From NCBI RefSeq assembly GCF_037893015.1, contig NC_133660.1, positions 288,831,078 to 288,895,077 on the forward strand: a stretch of DNA of 64,000 bases, written 5' to 3'. Below the pieces are notes generated by a model. It was not told the origin of the DNA. It worked only from the letters and a program-made list of their open reading frames with translations, and ran no database searches. Shown piece by piece: positions 1 through 11,239 of the stretch (its first letter is position 1; each line of letters starts with the position of its first letter). The DNA is from Macrotis lagotis (taxonomy: Eukaryota; Chordata; Mammalia; Peramelemorphia; Peramelidae). The position numbers and the translations under genes are program-made.

Positions 1-1190
1 AATTTTGTAACTTAAAACTATACCCGTGAATATGGAAGAAATAAACACATAGATTTAAATCAAAACAAAAACTAAGCAAGGGCACGTGCTGAGAGAATAG
101 CCTGTGTGTACTAGTAACAAAATAACTTTCCTCCCATAAATCTGAAGTTCAGCCTCCAACAACTATGCGCAGCATCAGGGGAGATAACGCATCCATGCAG
201 AAGACAGTAGTCGAAGCGTGATACTTTGGGACCACATGTGCCACACTTTGCCACACTCTTCTAAGAGTTGCATTTTTATAACCTTTGATTTCTAAGGCTA
301 TGCTCAGATGTCTACCCCTGGATACAAAGCCTGTTTTAGGAAATTCAGTCACCTTGGATTCCTGGGTCTCTTTGTATTCTTAATTCATCAGGAATGGCAG
401 ATGTCCTCCTCACTCAATGAGTTCTAATCCAGAGGTATCCTCTGTCTCCACTCACTGAGCCTGTTATTTATTAGAGGGGAAGTTTACTTGATTTCTAATT
501 CTCCTATTTTAAAACATTATTAGGTAATTGATAGTAATGGAAAATAAAGAAATCCACATCTACCCCCTGATTGTCCCTGGAATGTAGCAGCAGATTTTCT
601 CTCAGACATGCTATTGATTTTCATACTGTTGTGGCTTTTTTTCACATATCTTCACCCCTTTTCACCTGTAGAAATCACTCATATTTTTGAACATTGTCTG
701 CTGGATCCAATGAATTTGTAGAGAGTTTTATCTCACTTTTTAAAGCACCACTAAAAGATAGCTGAGTTCCCTCTAATACCATCTAGCTTATTAGAAGGAT
801 TGACCTTATGCAGAGGTCAGAACAGTAAAAATAACAGAAAGTGGACCCAAATTTCCATTTCAGTTAACACAATGAGGTACTCCCATTGCCTCTGCTAATT
901 GCTTCCTCACATTCTCTATTTTTATATAGGAGAAATGAATTTAGAAAGGATGGCATGAACAGTTGCCAAATGTGACTGCACAAGCAAAAACTGAAAAGTA
1001 AGAAAAGCCATTAGAAAAACATTTTTAAATAACAATTTTTTTTTTTCTGCGAGACCTGGTAATGTTCCAGGACTGTAGTGGCCAGTGAATTAAATTTTTG
1101 ACTAGAAATATATTTTAAACAAGTAAAGCAGGTAACAGTCATTTCTGTGGCATAAAAGAGTACTTATAAAAACATCTACTGGCTGGGGGT
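1..1190. other. OR1 downstream flank, no gene seen
   Basis: This is the 3' flank of the first OR gene. It contains only short chance open frames. It is homologous to 16690-17843, 28408-29468 and 57360-58318 in the other units, so it is part of the segmental duplication and not unique sequence. Confidence 0.6.
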
Positions 1191-1336
1191 GGGGTAGCTA
1201 GGTGGCACAATGGATAGAGCACCAGCCCTGGAGTCAGGAGGACCTCAGTTCAAATTCAACCACAGAGGCTTAATAAATACCTAATCTATGACCTTGGGCA
1301 AGTAAAACTTAACCCTAATGCTTTGAAAAAAAAAAA
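1191..1336 (+). repeat. Marsupial tRNA-derived SINE
   Basis: The segment shows the family order: GCTAGGTGGCACAATGGATAG head, GGAGTCAGGAGGACC core, CTTAATAAATACCTA, CCTTGGGCAAGT, then an A-rich tail. It sits at the same site as the SINEs at 17844 and 29469, so the insertion predates the split of units A, B and C. Confidence 0.85.
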
Positions 1337-1474
1337 GTCCAAAAAATAAATTAAAAAAAGAAAGAAAGAAAAAATGCATCAAGGTGAGAAGTAAAAATTT
1401 GTTCTTAAAAGAGAATCTTTTTTTTATTTAAAGATTAAGCAATTAAATTTTAAACAATTTTAATGTATTAATAA

Positions 1475-1624
1475 TTTTTTTAGGTTTTTGTAAGGCAAAT
1501 CGGGTTAAGTGGCTTGCCCAAGGCCACACAGCTAGGTAATTATTAAGTGTCTGAGACCAGATTTGAACCCAGGTACTCCTGACTCCAGGGTCAGTGCTTT
1601 ATACACTATGCCACCTAGCCGCCC
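1475..1624 (-). repeat. Marsupial tRNA-derived SINE
   Basis: Reverse-oriented copy: T-rich start, GCAAGGCAAAT-like A-tail complement, GGCTTGCCCAAGGCCACACA, GGTAATTATTAAGTGTCTGAG and a CACCTAGCCGCCCC head. It is not at the same position as the minus-strand SINE of unit B (18301), so it was inserted independently. Confidence 0.85.
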
Positions 1625-1997
1625 CTCTTTTAATCATTTTAAAGGTATAAAATTTTCCAACAGCTTTATCTATTTTAAATCTAAAAATTTTAAACATTTA
1701 TTTAAGCAATATTCCTTTTACTTATGCACTAATTGTAATACATTGTATCATGTCCATGGTAAAATGAATATTTTAATTGAGACAAAAGTTGGTGGAATGT
1801 CCTAGGATAAGTCTAAAGTTTTTAACGAATGATTCATTTGTTGAATTGAAACAATTCTCCAATTAATTATTTGGATATTTCATTTTTTATTTGTAGGCAA
1901 AACATTAAGAATTTAATGAATGTGAAAGATTTTAAAAGAATTTTTTTTATTTCTGTTGTATTACCTTTTAAGTGAACTATTTCATTCATTCATTATC

Positions 1998-2948
1998 TCA
2001 CATTTTAATTTTTCCCTTCTTGAGAAAAAAGGTAGTTTTGATTATTCTACTCAGTGCTGCCTTGATTTTCATGTTCCTCAAACTATAGATAATAGGGTTC
2101 ATAAATGGAGGCAATATTGCATAGGTCATTGAAATCAGAAGATTCTGAACTGGAGAAGTGTCTGATATAGGACCTAAGCCTGTGAAAAAGCCAGCAACAA
2201 GAAATAAGAGGAGGATAATCAATTGTGGCAAACAGGTAGACAAGGCTTTTTGGCGTCCTTCTACAGAAGGCAGTTTAAAAACAGTGGAGAAGATATAAGT
2301 ATAAGATATAATTAGAAAAACAAAGCAGACTATCATGAAAGTTACAGTGTGAGCAAGGAGTATATACTCAATATCATAAACTTCGGAATTTGAGACCTTT
2401 AAGACATGAGGGATATCACAAAAAAACTGATGGATCAAATTGGATCCTGAGAAAGGCAGACGGAACATATTGCTTATATGCACAATTGAATGGATGAGCC
2501 CACTGATCCATGAACCAAGTGCCACCCAAAGACAGCGTAGTGGTGTCATGGTGACCCCATAATGCAAGGGGTGGCAGATGGCCACAAAGCGGTCGTAGGA
2601 CATAGCCACGAGGAAAGCAAATTCTGTTCCATCCAAGAAAATAATGAAGAAAACCTGAGCAGCACAGCCAAGAATAGAAATGGATTGATTACCTGTCAGG
2701 GAATTGACAATGAATTTGGGAACTGTCACTGAGATGGTTCCTAGATCCAAAAGGGTTAAGTTGCTCAGAAAAAAATACATTGGAGAATGAAGGTGTGGGT
2801 CTGTGATAATGGCAGTGAATGTAAGGAGATTCCCCAGCAGGGCTGCAATATAGATCAGCAAGAAAAGAAGAGCATGGAAGACCTGCAGCTCTCGGATGCT
2901 GGAAAACTCCACAAGGAAGAATTCCAAGATGATAGTACCGTTGTCCAT
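1998..2948 (-). CDS. Olfactory receptor, OR14-like (copy 1)
   Basis: Predicted seven-transmembrane odorant receptor of 316 residues in one uninterrupted exon, expected in the cilia membrane of olfactory neurons and coupled to G-olf. Seen in the sequence: N-glycosylation site N3-G-T, GN at 39-40 (TM1), LHSPMYFFLSN at 53-63 (TM2), C95, MSYDRFVAIC at 116-125 (end of TM3), C177 in FFCDIP, SY at 215-216 (TM5), KALSTC at 234-239 (TM6) and PIIYSLRN at 285-292 (TM7). The SxRELQxxHA start and the long HQFFCDIP loop are typical of family OR14. The start is an ATG at 2948. A pyrimidine-rich acceptor-like TTCTTTTAG lies upstream at about 3005-3013. Odd points: the two other loop cysteines of ORs are replaced (S167, N187), TM6 has CLPQ where CLPH is usual, and the C-terminus ends in KIKM, six residues shorter than the paralogues. 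Family call is firm; ligand unknown. Confidence 0.88.
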   Translation of the reverse strand: MDNGTIILEFFLVEFSSIRELQVFHALLFLLIYIAALLGNLLTFTAIITDPHLHSPMYFFLSNLTLLDLGTISVTVPKFIVNSLTGNQSISILGCAAQVFFIIFLDGTEFAFLVAMSYDRFVAICHPLHYGVTMTPLRCLWVALGSWISGLIHSIVHISNMFRLPFSGSNLIHQFFCDIPHVLKVSNSEVYDIEYILLAHTVTFMIVCFVFLIISYTYIFSTVFKLPSVEGRQKALSTCLPQLIILLLFLVAGFFTGLGPISDTSPVQNLLISMTYAILPPFMNPIIYSLRNMKIKAALSRIIKTTFFLKKGKIKM

Positions 2949-4944
2949 GTCTCCCAGGGTCCTGTAATTCTTCTTGAAGGAATATGGGTAGAAGATATCA
3001 AACTCTAAAAGAAGAGTACAGAATCAGTTTATTATATAGAATTGCAGTTTCTTCTTACCATTTAGAGAGGGAATCAGACCATTTTAAAAGAATGTAACAT
3101 TAAATATCTCAAGTTGATATTTTCATGTATTTTTAATTATAATGATTCAAAGAACGCATGATTTTATGAAAGCACGAATTTACCAGCCGAGAAAGACAAT
3201 CCTAGAACTTCATTAATATCACCTTATAATATTGAAAGAGGCCTCAAGGTTTGGGCAGGAAAATAACTTGGAAAGAACCACAGAAAGATCTACTGTCACG
3301 CTGTGGATTTCAATCAAGAGCTCTCTTCCTACAAGATCGACTTTCCAGCTACTGTCGTGCAGATTGTTAAATTACTATGGTATTGATAATATTTATTCTA
3401 TTGATAAGAATAATAACGATTTCATTTACACAAAATCTGTTCACCATAAATTAGACATTAACATACTTTCTCCAAAGGAATTCTTTCAGAGGATACTTAC
3501 CTATAACCTTGATAAAGGAGCAGAATAGATTTTATTCCAATTTGATAAGAATTTGTAGCATTTATCCCAATAATCCCATCTGAAATTCCTTGAATTAAAG
3601 GTTGTGTCTGGTTATATAGAACAAAAAGAATCAATTTTTTATGGTTAATACTGACTGGAACATTTTTGCTTAATATACTTAAATTGAACCCTGTTATATA
3701 TAGTTTGAGGAGTATGAAAATCAAGGCTGTTCTGGGTAAGATAATGAAAATATCTATTGCTCAATTCAAGACTGTGAGAAGCTGCAGATATGCCCAAATT
3801 ATGAAAATATAGTAGCCCAAGGGATAAAAATAAAGTTTCTGCTTTGCTGAATTCAATTTTCCTCTATTGTAATGACGTCTAAGTTGCAGTGGCATAATGC
3901 ACAAATCACACATAAGAGTTCAAACACCTGGTTATTCATAATTTAAAAAATAATTACCTGAGAGCAGTTGCGGCATTTTCTGCTTTCTAAAAAATATATT
4001 TTTGACACTCTAAATTACAGGTCCTAAATAGCATCCAACAACTACTTTTAACCTCCCCACTAAACTGGTTCTGTTCTCATATGGAGCATGAGTGGAAAGG
4101 ATTGCTGAAACTGTACTATGTGGAGCTGCTCTATTTGCTAAAATATTTGATGAGCATGAGGCATTTGGAAATATACTATCCAGTGTCCACTGGAGAAATG
4201 CTTCCTGAAGTCCCCCAAGGAATCAAGTTATAATTGTATCCTTATTTTACCCAGATTCTCTGACCTTTCCCGTGAGTATAATCATTTAAGGAAGAGACAT
4301 TTTTATTAATAACATAGAGAAATAGTTCCCCTTTAATCTTATAGGGCTCATTAGATCTTCTAGAGCTCCTAAGAATTTTAAGCCCATGTGGCCTTAATCT
4401 TGACCAAAATGCAGCTTCATTTCACTCAGTTTTTAATAAGAGTGAAGTCATGTAGTTTGAGGAGCTAAATGCCAACTCTCAGTTAATAATTACCTGTATA
4501 GGCTTATGTCTGTTTTTCTGTCTGTCTGTCTATATATCTTTCTGTTTATCCAATATATGTATACTAATGAACTGATAGCATGTCGGATTTGGATCACAAT
4601 ATTTGGGAAAAAATATATAAATATATCCATGCACTAATGAAATAAAATTAAGTATTATGAGAGAAAATCACATATTTTTGCATATGAAACAGACATTTTA
4701 GAGGAATTATTTTTCTGAAGTTTATTAAAGGGGAATATCATGGGCATATTTTTGCCTTGGTAAGATCAATATGACAGCTGAGTGATCAATGGACTGGAAT
4801 GGGTAGAAAGAAGGCAGGGATGTCAATTGGAATTATGGTTGGAGTTAGGCATTTTTTAAAAATCAGAAACATGTCCACTTGTCTTAAGCAAAAGGCATTC
4901 TTTTGAATTTGGGATAAATGTGTAAATAGACTGCACATTCAATC
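2949..4944. other. OR1 upstream flank, duplicated
   Basis: Upstream side of the first OR gene, homologous to 19573-21540, 31037-33100 and 59651-61800. Only short shadow frames occur. A 5' untranslated exon and promoter are expected somewhere here from the usual OR gene structure, but I cannot place them. Confidence 0.5.
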
Positions 4945-5310
4945 CAAATTTCTTTTCAAAGTCAGTAATGTCTTATAGTAGTTCACCTTCATATTAGCTT
5001 ATCAGAGGAAATGAATACTTGTCACACAAAAATAAATTGTATCCTGAGTTTATATAGAAGATATGGATGATAAATGTTGCCTCTGGTAGGGGCAATGTAC
5101 TTTATTTTATCCAAAAATGCTAATCTTATAAATTCTGTTCTTGATCATCAGAGGAAACAAAGAATGAGAGAAATGATACGAGGTGTGAAAGGTAAAGGAA
5201 TTGGTAAAATTGATTCTAAAAATCATATGTCTTGAATCCCCAATTATTCTTTGAAACAGATGGAAGAAATGCTGTCAAGTTGTGTACTTATAATTCCAGA
5301 ATGAAAGTTC
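4945..5310. repeat. Sub-repeat copy 1 of the array
   Basis: Shares the order TCCAAATTTCTTTTCAAAG, AGATATGGATGATAA, GGCAATGTACTTTATTTTAT and GATGGAAGAAATGCTGTC with 9220-9600 and 24650-24985. It contains no coding signal. The second copy within the same unit points to an older local duplication. Confidence 0.6.
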
Positions 5311-5640
5311 ATCATCTCTCAATGTAGTTTTTAATATGCAGAATATTCTCTTGGATTTGCTCTTTTCTCTCAGCATCAATTCTTATATTTCATTCCATGC
5401 ATCTTTAGAGCCCAAAGGTTTTTTATAGAACAATTATATTCCATAATATTTATAAACCATAATTTGTTCAGCAATTACCAAATTGATGGATATCCCTCAA
5501 TTTCCAATTCTTTGTCCCTACAAAATGAGTTGCTATGAATATTTGGGAATGTGGGATTTATCCCATTTTTATGATTTCTTGTGAATATTGGCCTAGTATT
5601 GGTATCAATTGGTCAAAGGTTATAATAAATTCATTTACTC
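5311..5640. other. L1 3'-end-like fragment or unassigned sequence
   Basis: The motifs TTGATGGATATCCCTCAATTTCC and GGTATCAATTGGTCAAAGG resemble the minus-strand L1 tail sequences at 12471-13320 and 45715-46620. This is probably a short, old L1 fragment on the minus strand. No gene is visible. Confidence 0.45.
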
Positions 5641-5659
5641 TTGGTGTACAGTTCAATAT

Positions 5660-6570
5660 TTATAGGAAGAATTCTTAATGGGAATAAATCTTATGTTAAT
5701 TTTCTTTACAAATCACAGTTTTTAGGAATTCCTGGGAAAATCAAATATGGTAGAAAGAAGATAGGAAGCTCCCAGAACTTTTGCCAATTTTCCTCTGAAA
5801 TAACTTTAAATGAGACCTTTAAGATATGAAAACACACACCCAAAAGCACTTTACTGTAAGAGATATTGGTGGAAGTTCAGAAATGATCTGTCTCACAAGG
5901 GTACAAAGACTGTGCCACACCACATAGGAAGGAGAGCTGGGGAAACAGAGGGAGGCTCTTAGTCACACAACTGCATCTTAGATCCCTCTTCAACAGCCCA
6001 GTAAACCGACTTTGCCACAATGGGTCTCCCAACCATAGCTTGGTAAGCAAAGTAAGAGCCTGGGAACGCTGATGCAACAGGCAAAACAAGGTTGCATAAA
6101 CCATGACACATGACATTCCAGAGCAGAAAGACAGGGACCAGTCCCCCAGTAGATAAAGCTTGGGAATGTACTTTCAAAATGAGCAAAAATTCCAGAAATA
6201 TTGCTAACCATAGAACATTACTATGTCAATAGGGAATATGCCATCTCAGAAGAGGAAAACAGTGAGGAAGTGCCTACATATGAAGCTTGAAAGGGAATTA
6301 AGAATTGGTCTTATGTTCAAAAAGACTGCTTAAAAGAGTACAAAAAAGGATTTTAATAACCAATGAAAAGAGAAATGAAAAAATGAGAAAAGAATTGAGT
6401 CATGCTGGCGAAGCATAAAAAATTGCTTTCTGAACAAAACATCACCTTTAAAAGTAGAATTGCACAAGTGGAAAAAGGAAGCAACTCATTTAAAAGGCAA
6501 ATTGACCAAATGATAAAGGAAAAAAAAAAGGAAACTAAAGAAATAAACCCCTAACATTAGATGTAAATAA
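5660..6570 (+). mobile_element. L1 5' UTR and ORF1 start, degraded (copy in unit A)
   Basis: The block begins near AATATGGTAGAAAGAAGA, a decayed form of the AAGATGGTAGAGAGAAG start seen at 44762. It ends in an A-rich stretch that, read in plus frames, gives a decayed coiled-coil rich in E, K and Q, like the N-terminus of L1 ORF1 protein. The same block occurs at 25000-25970 and 44700-45715. All frames are interrupted, so no protein is expected. Confidence 0.6.
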
Positions 6571-6904
6571 AGGGAATTTAATGCTTCAATGAGATACTGA
6601 GAGTTCATTAAACGTCTCTATCCATTCTTCTCTTGACACAATTTCCCAAAGACAATTTTACTGTTGATAATAATCAAGTTATGATATGCATATCTTATGC
6701 AAAAATAAATGATTGATTTATTCCATTCCATCTATCATTTCATATAAAGAACCATTTTTCTGAATGGTATTTTTTTGGTGCCACTATTTCACTTTTGGGC
6801 TACCTCATATATCATCTTATGTATTTGACAACCCAAATACAAATCTTCATTGCTAAATATTTTCAAGGATGGGGAAAAATCTAATAGTCATCTACATCAT
6901 CTTA

Positions 6905-7805
6905 CCCATGGAGACTGTGAGATTCTGCTTCCTTAAGTTATAGATAATGGGTTTAAATAGTGAAGGCAATGTTTTATTAGTAATTGTAATTAAATTGGAT
7001 TGAATTGTTCATTTGTGTGTGATATGTTTCTGAGAAATGAAATAATTTCAGAAATGAGAAGAATGAGGATCTTCAAGAGAGGGAAGCAGGTTGAAATGGA
7101 CTTAGTTCCATCCACAGAAGGAATCTAGAATATTCTGAAGAAGATGTGTGAATGTGAAGCAATGAAAAATACAAATTAACATAATATACGAAAAGAAAGG
7201 AAGTTGCTGCAATTTAGGCAAACTCATTATAAAACATATTAAGCAGAGTTTGAGGCTTTCATGACACATGGGATGTCATAGAAACACTAGTGGGTCATAT
7301 TGGATCCTGAAAAGGGTAGTGTAAACATTGAATAAATAATAACAGTGAGCCAGGAGCCAGCTGCTTTCAGAGACAATGTTTTGCTGTCATGATCAAATAG
7401 CCACAAAGTGCTCCTAGGACATAGCCACAAGCAAAACAAACTCTCTTGTTAAAAAAAAAAAGAGCGTATACTATCTAGTATAGCCAAGGATGGCCAAGGA
7501 CTGAAAGCCAGACACAGAATTTATCATGAATTGTGAAAGTGTGATTAACTGGTAGAAATATCCTGTAGGGATAATTTGCTCATTTAAAAAAAATCAAAAA
7601 ACAAAAATCAAAACCAAAACCAAAAAACTACATGTTACAGTGAAGGTGTGAGTCAGCAGTAATTGGAAAAATGGTGAGAAGAGTGCCCACTAGGGCTGCT
7701 AGGTAAATCAGCAGAAAGAGCACAGCATGTAAGATCTGAAGAGCCTGCTTCCTAGAAAACTCCATGAGGAGGAATTCTGCGATGCTGGAGAAATGGCTAA
7801 TCCCC
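6905..7805 (-). pseudogene. OR14-like olfactory receptor pseudogene 1
   Basis: A dead paralogue of the intact OR genes. The 5' part on the minus strand still encodes an OR start (ISHFSSIAEFLLMEF, then LQILHAVLFLLIYLAAL), and the 3' end encodes LPSLFKPIIYNLRK, the TM7 signature. The start codon position reads GGG. After the residues HLHCNM, where TM2 should follow, the frame runs into a T-rich/GGTTTT-rich insertion and then stops. Later parts (FSGSN at the ECL2 position, frames with stops) are recognisable only piecewise. It has a close twin at 26272-27166 with the same insertion, so it was inactivated before that duplication. Confidence 0.85.
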
Positions 7806-9045
7806 CCTGATGAACTGGAAATTAAATAACATCCAATAACACAACAAGCAGCAGGAAAAAGTGTTGGGAAGAAGAAAGAAGCAAAATACTTATTTAGAGA
7901 AAATTTGAATTCTACTCTGTCACAATGAACCTGAACCAAAGAAATGATCAAACTCTACATAAAAGCCAAAACTAGCTGAAGTTACAGCTTGCTCTAGAAT
8001 AATAGGTCTGGAACAGAATTTTCTATACGGAGTTCTCCAGAAGAAGTCATATGTGAAAACTGCTATTTTCAAAACCTTTTATTTCCTTCCGCAACTCTTT
8101 TTGGTGGAATTCACCTATGAATAACGAAGTATGTACTACATCTTTTAGCTTCTTTAGACTAAAATATGGAAATTTAGATTAAAATTTTAGACTAAAAATT
8201 TGAAAATTTAGACTAAAATGTGGAAATTTAGAAATCAAAAACAAATATTATTACTTTCTCTATGAAAATTAAAAGTAGGATAATATTTATGTATCCTGAA
8301 ACCCTCAGAATTTATGTTTTGCAATATCTTTTGAGAAATCTCAGGCTGTGCCTTTTGTCTTGCTGTTGGTGATTGAGAGGGCAAGAGAAACCTGGATCTC
8401 AACAATGAGTCTTTCCTTTATATGCCTGTGGGTGTGGATGTGCATCTATGAGTCTATGCTCCAGGTGAATGGATGGAAGTTTAGCTCCAGGTCAGGAAGT
8501 AAGATGATGCTAGGTCTATGAATTTAGGGATACTGAGTTTGAGCAATACTATGACAATGATTTAATTCTAGGATACAATGATGAAACATTTGGAGGATTG
8601 GTAAAAGAATTCTAATATTAATCTGAGATTTCAGGTTGGAGGCAGTATTGGGGAAAATCCTGAGATTTAGAAGAATATGTGTGGTTAAGAAAAATTGTGA
8701 TGCAGGTGTACCTACCTATCTAGTTATTTATGCATTTAATTCCTTTGTCTCCTGATATCTATATGTATATATACATATATATATAAAATTTGTAAATGAA
8801 GGTTATTATATATTTACAAATATATACATATTATTTATAAGTTTTACACTTTTGTCACACATTGAACACATAGATATAGACACAGAGGCCTATATATATA
8901 CATATATATATATATGTATATATATATATGTATATACACATATATATCACTCCATCCAACTGTATTAGTGTCTAGATTATTCACATATTTATAAATATTC
9001 TTTGATTTATCACTCTTCCATTTTTGTATTTATATTTGTGTTATT
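7806..9045. other. Flank of OR pseudogene 1, duplicated at 27170-28404
   Basis: Noncoding sequence nearly collinear with 27170-28404. It contains AT-rich simple repeat at about 8755-8950 (TATATACATATATAT type). Homology with the second copy ends within GTATTTATAT near 9035, at the recombination junction described for 28405. Confidence 0.65.
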
Positions 9046-9050
9046 ACCTC

Positions 9051-9070
9051 CATCTCTGTCTCTCTGTCTC

Positions 9071-9118
<48 letters not shown>
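9051..9118. repeat. TC-rich microsatellite
   Basis: Runs of CTCTGTCT passing into a pure (TC)n tract. A shorter, more diverged version is at 24534-24570 in the duplicated block. Confidence 0.9.
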
Positions 9119-9124
<6 letters not shown>

Positions 9125-9600
9125 ATTTCTACTTCTTTCTCTATTTCTGTCTTACCGATATTCTTAGGTGGGCATAGTTTTCTCATTAGGAGGTCCTGTA
9201 GAAATAAAATCACAGTGTCATTCCAAATTTCTTTTCAAAGTCAATAATCTGTTCCAGTCAATCATCTTCATAGTAATGTATCAGAGGAAAAGAATACTTT
9301 TTTCACAAAAATAAATTTTCTCCAGAGATTATATAGATGATATGGATGATAATTGTTGTTCCTGGTAGGTGCAATGCACTTTATTTTATCCATAGTGCTA
9401 ATCTTATAAATCCTGTCCTTGATAATCAGAGGAAGCAAGGAATGAGAGACAAGAAAATGATACAAAGTGTGAAATGCCAAGGAAGTGGTAAATTGCTTCT
9501 GAAAATCCTGTTCCTTGAATCCTCAATTGCATCCTTTGATCATTGAACCAGATGGAAGACATGCTGTCCAGTTATTTACTTATAATCCCAGAATCAGAAC
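9119..9600. repeat. Sub-repeat copy 2 of the array
   Basis: Collinear with 24560-24985 and, for its second half, with 4945-5310. Shared marks are GGAGGTCC..TAGAAATAAAATCACAGTG and GATTATATAGATGATATGG. No coding potential is visible. Confidence 0.6.
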
Positions 9601-9725
9601 ACTTGAAATGTCGGTCAAGTCCAAAAGTGTGTGGGCAGCAAATGGGCGATTAGAAAGTGAAACAAGCAAATTCATGAGGTGCTTCTTACAAGAGATGACA
9701 TTTCTGATCTGTCATGAATTTTTTA

Positions 9726-9765
<40 letters not shown>
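9726..9765. repeat. (TA)n microsatellite
   Basis: A pure TA dinucleotide tract of about 40 bases, followed by a shorter imperfect one at about 9787-9816. Confidence 0.9.
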
Positions 9766-9767
<2 letters not shown>

Positions 9768-9879
9768 TTTAGTACATAGATTTAGTATATATATATACAT
9801 ATATATGAATATATATCACCTAAATCTAAAATAGTTTATATTGATCATTTGAATAAGGCTTAGAAAACTGTTAATCTAA

Positions 9880-10010
9880 GTGATACTAGAGTACAAGACC
9901 AGAAGTCAGAAGACTCAATTTCATGAGCCCAAATTGGATCTTATACTTGTATTGATTCCATGATCTTGGGCAAGTCATTTAACCCAATGCACTTAGGTCC
10001 TTGTCCTTAT
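9880..10010 (+). repeat. Old MIR/CORE-SINE-like fragment
   Basis: GATCTTGGGCAAGTCATTTAACCC near 9961 is the conserved 3' core of MIR-type SINEs. The preceding 80 bases fit an eroded body. Too diverged to assign to a subfamily. Confidence 0.5.
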
Positions 10011-10858
10011 CCATTAAATCTTCTGTCAAAGGAATCACCACAGTGTATTTGTCAAGAAAAACCAATTGCTTGAAAGATAGGTTAGCCAAATATTATAGGT
10101 TCTTCCCAGTCTCCTTCCTCGTGGGTCTGAGTCAATAGTCCATAAATATTAATTGAATTCCTATTCTATGCTAATCACTGTAGTAGATGTAAAGGAAACA
10201 GAGAGAAGGTCAAGGGAAGAGAGTATGTAGTACAATAGTTGGAGGAAGAAGACAGTGCACTGGTAGAAACTAAGGAAAGATTGCTGGACTCCCCACCTTC
10301 AATTGCAGAAGGGGTTATAAGGGGATAAAGGTGTTCATGATAAGGTCCTGCCCATTAGCATAGTTTCAAAGAAGAGAAGGAAAATCCTGTCCTATGCTGT
10401 CAAGGAAGTGAGTGGGTTGTTTCTCAATAAAGGACTTAATATGCATTTGAAAGCAAGACTAAGATGTTACACTTATTCAGTAAGGAGCACTGCCTTAGGG
10501 AAAAAAGTAAAACAAGGAGAGCAAATGGTTGGGACAGTGATAGTGGTAGCAATAATGATGAGATTCTGTATCAGAACTACCAAGGAAATCAGCAGCAACC
10601 ATACAGTGTGTTAGACTTGTATCTCCCACCTGTCATATGTCCTAGAATGCGCCAGTAGACAAACATGAACCTTCCTTTCTTTCCTGCTGGAGAATACAGT
10701 TTTATAGTTGATTAAGTCAAATGCATAACTTAGATCTCAAGTATTAGGAAAAAGACTTTGAATGCATGGACTTTGGATTGGCAAACTAAATTCTACCATC
10801 ACTTGAGGGAAAAGATCATGGGGAAGAAACTGACAAATATTTAATAAAAGACCCCAAG
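10011..10858. other. Unassigned intergenic sequence
   Basis: No long frame, SINE or L1 mark is recognised. It has no counterpart that I can find in the other units, so it may be old unique sequence between units A and B. Confidence 0.4.
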
Positions 10859-11239
10859 TGTTGAGTCCGGCGGACGGAACTCAGGCCGTCACCAATATGA
10901 TGCATAAGCTGGTTCGTTTATTGATTACATGAAACATACTTTTATACTCTACATTTAAGTAACCAATTACATAAGCATTTTTTTCACATGCATACCTTGT
11001 GTATGTCTTAGGTGATTGTTTTGAGAACCAAACAGTGTTTTGATAAACAGAGTGCAGAAGGTAATTATCTCAGAATGAGCTATCTATCTGAGCCTGGGAA
11101 TACATCTTGTTAGCTCAGACATGCAGCTACTCCCTTATCTAAGCTCTGAAGTACATCTTCTTCGTTAAAGCACATAACTATTTCTGTGTTAACCCTTCAT
11201 AGCTCTTAGCCTGGAATACATATGACACAGCACCCAACA
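10859..11239 (-). mobile_element. Solo LTR of an endogenous retrovirus
   Basis: A 381-bp segment with inverted TGTTG...CAACA ends. Read on the minus strand it starts TGTTGGGTGCTGTG, has a TATA box GTATAAAAG (TATAAAA complement at 10940-10946), an AATAAA polyadenylation signal (complement at 10917-10922), and ends GACTCAACA. No internal retroviral sequence is adjacent, so a solo LTR is the simplest reading. A clean target-site duplication is not evident: the flanks share only CAAG-like bases. Confidence 0.65.

Larger units (their letters stand above)
1..9900. repeat. Tandem OR14 duplication unit A
   Basis: The stretch from base 1 onward aligns by eye with the stretch from about 16690 onward (shared blocks such as ACTAGTAACAAAATAACT and GGTAATTGATAGTAATGG versus near-identical counterparts). 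It holds one intact OR gene, an L1 5' piece and one OR pseudogene in that order on the plus-strand axis. A sub-block at 4945-5310 occurs a second time at about 9050-9600 and again at 24480-24985. The right edge is approximate, because homology to the other units fades around 9.6-9.9 kb. Confidence 0.75.

Noticed and set aside
4500-4545. CRISPR-like or satellite array in TCTGTCTGTC repeats
   Set aside because: These are short tetranucleotide simple repeats without spacers, in a vertebrate genome.
7628-7951. A 107-codon frame as a complete gene
   Set aside because: Only its second half is OR sequence. The first half is upstream flank, and the frame ends at the insertion before TM2. It is part of the pseudogene.
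9010-9247. Frames rich in RE or SL repeats over the TC microsatellite
   Set aside because: They are translations of a simple dinucleotide repeat. The same applies to the frames at 23690-24002, 53936-54306 and 54864-55139.
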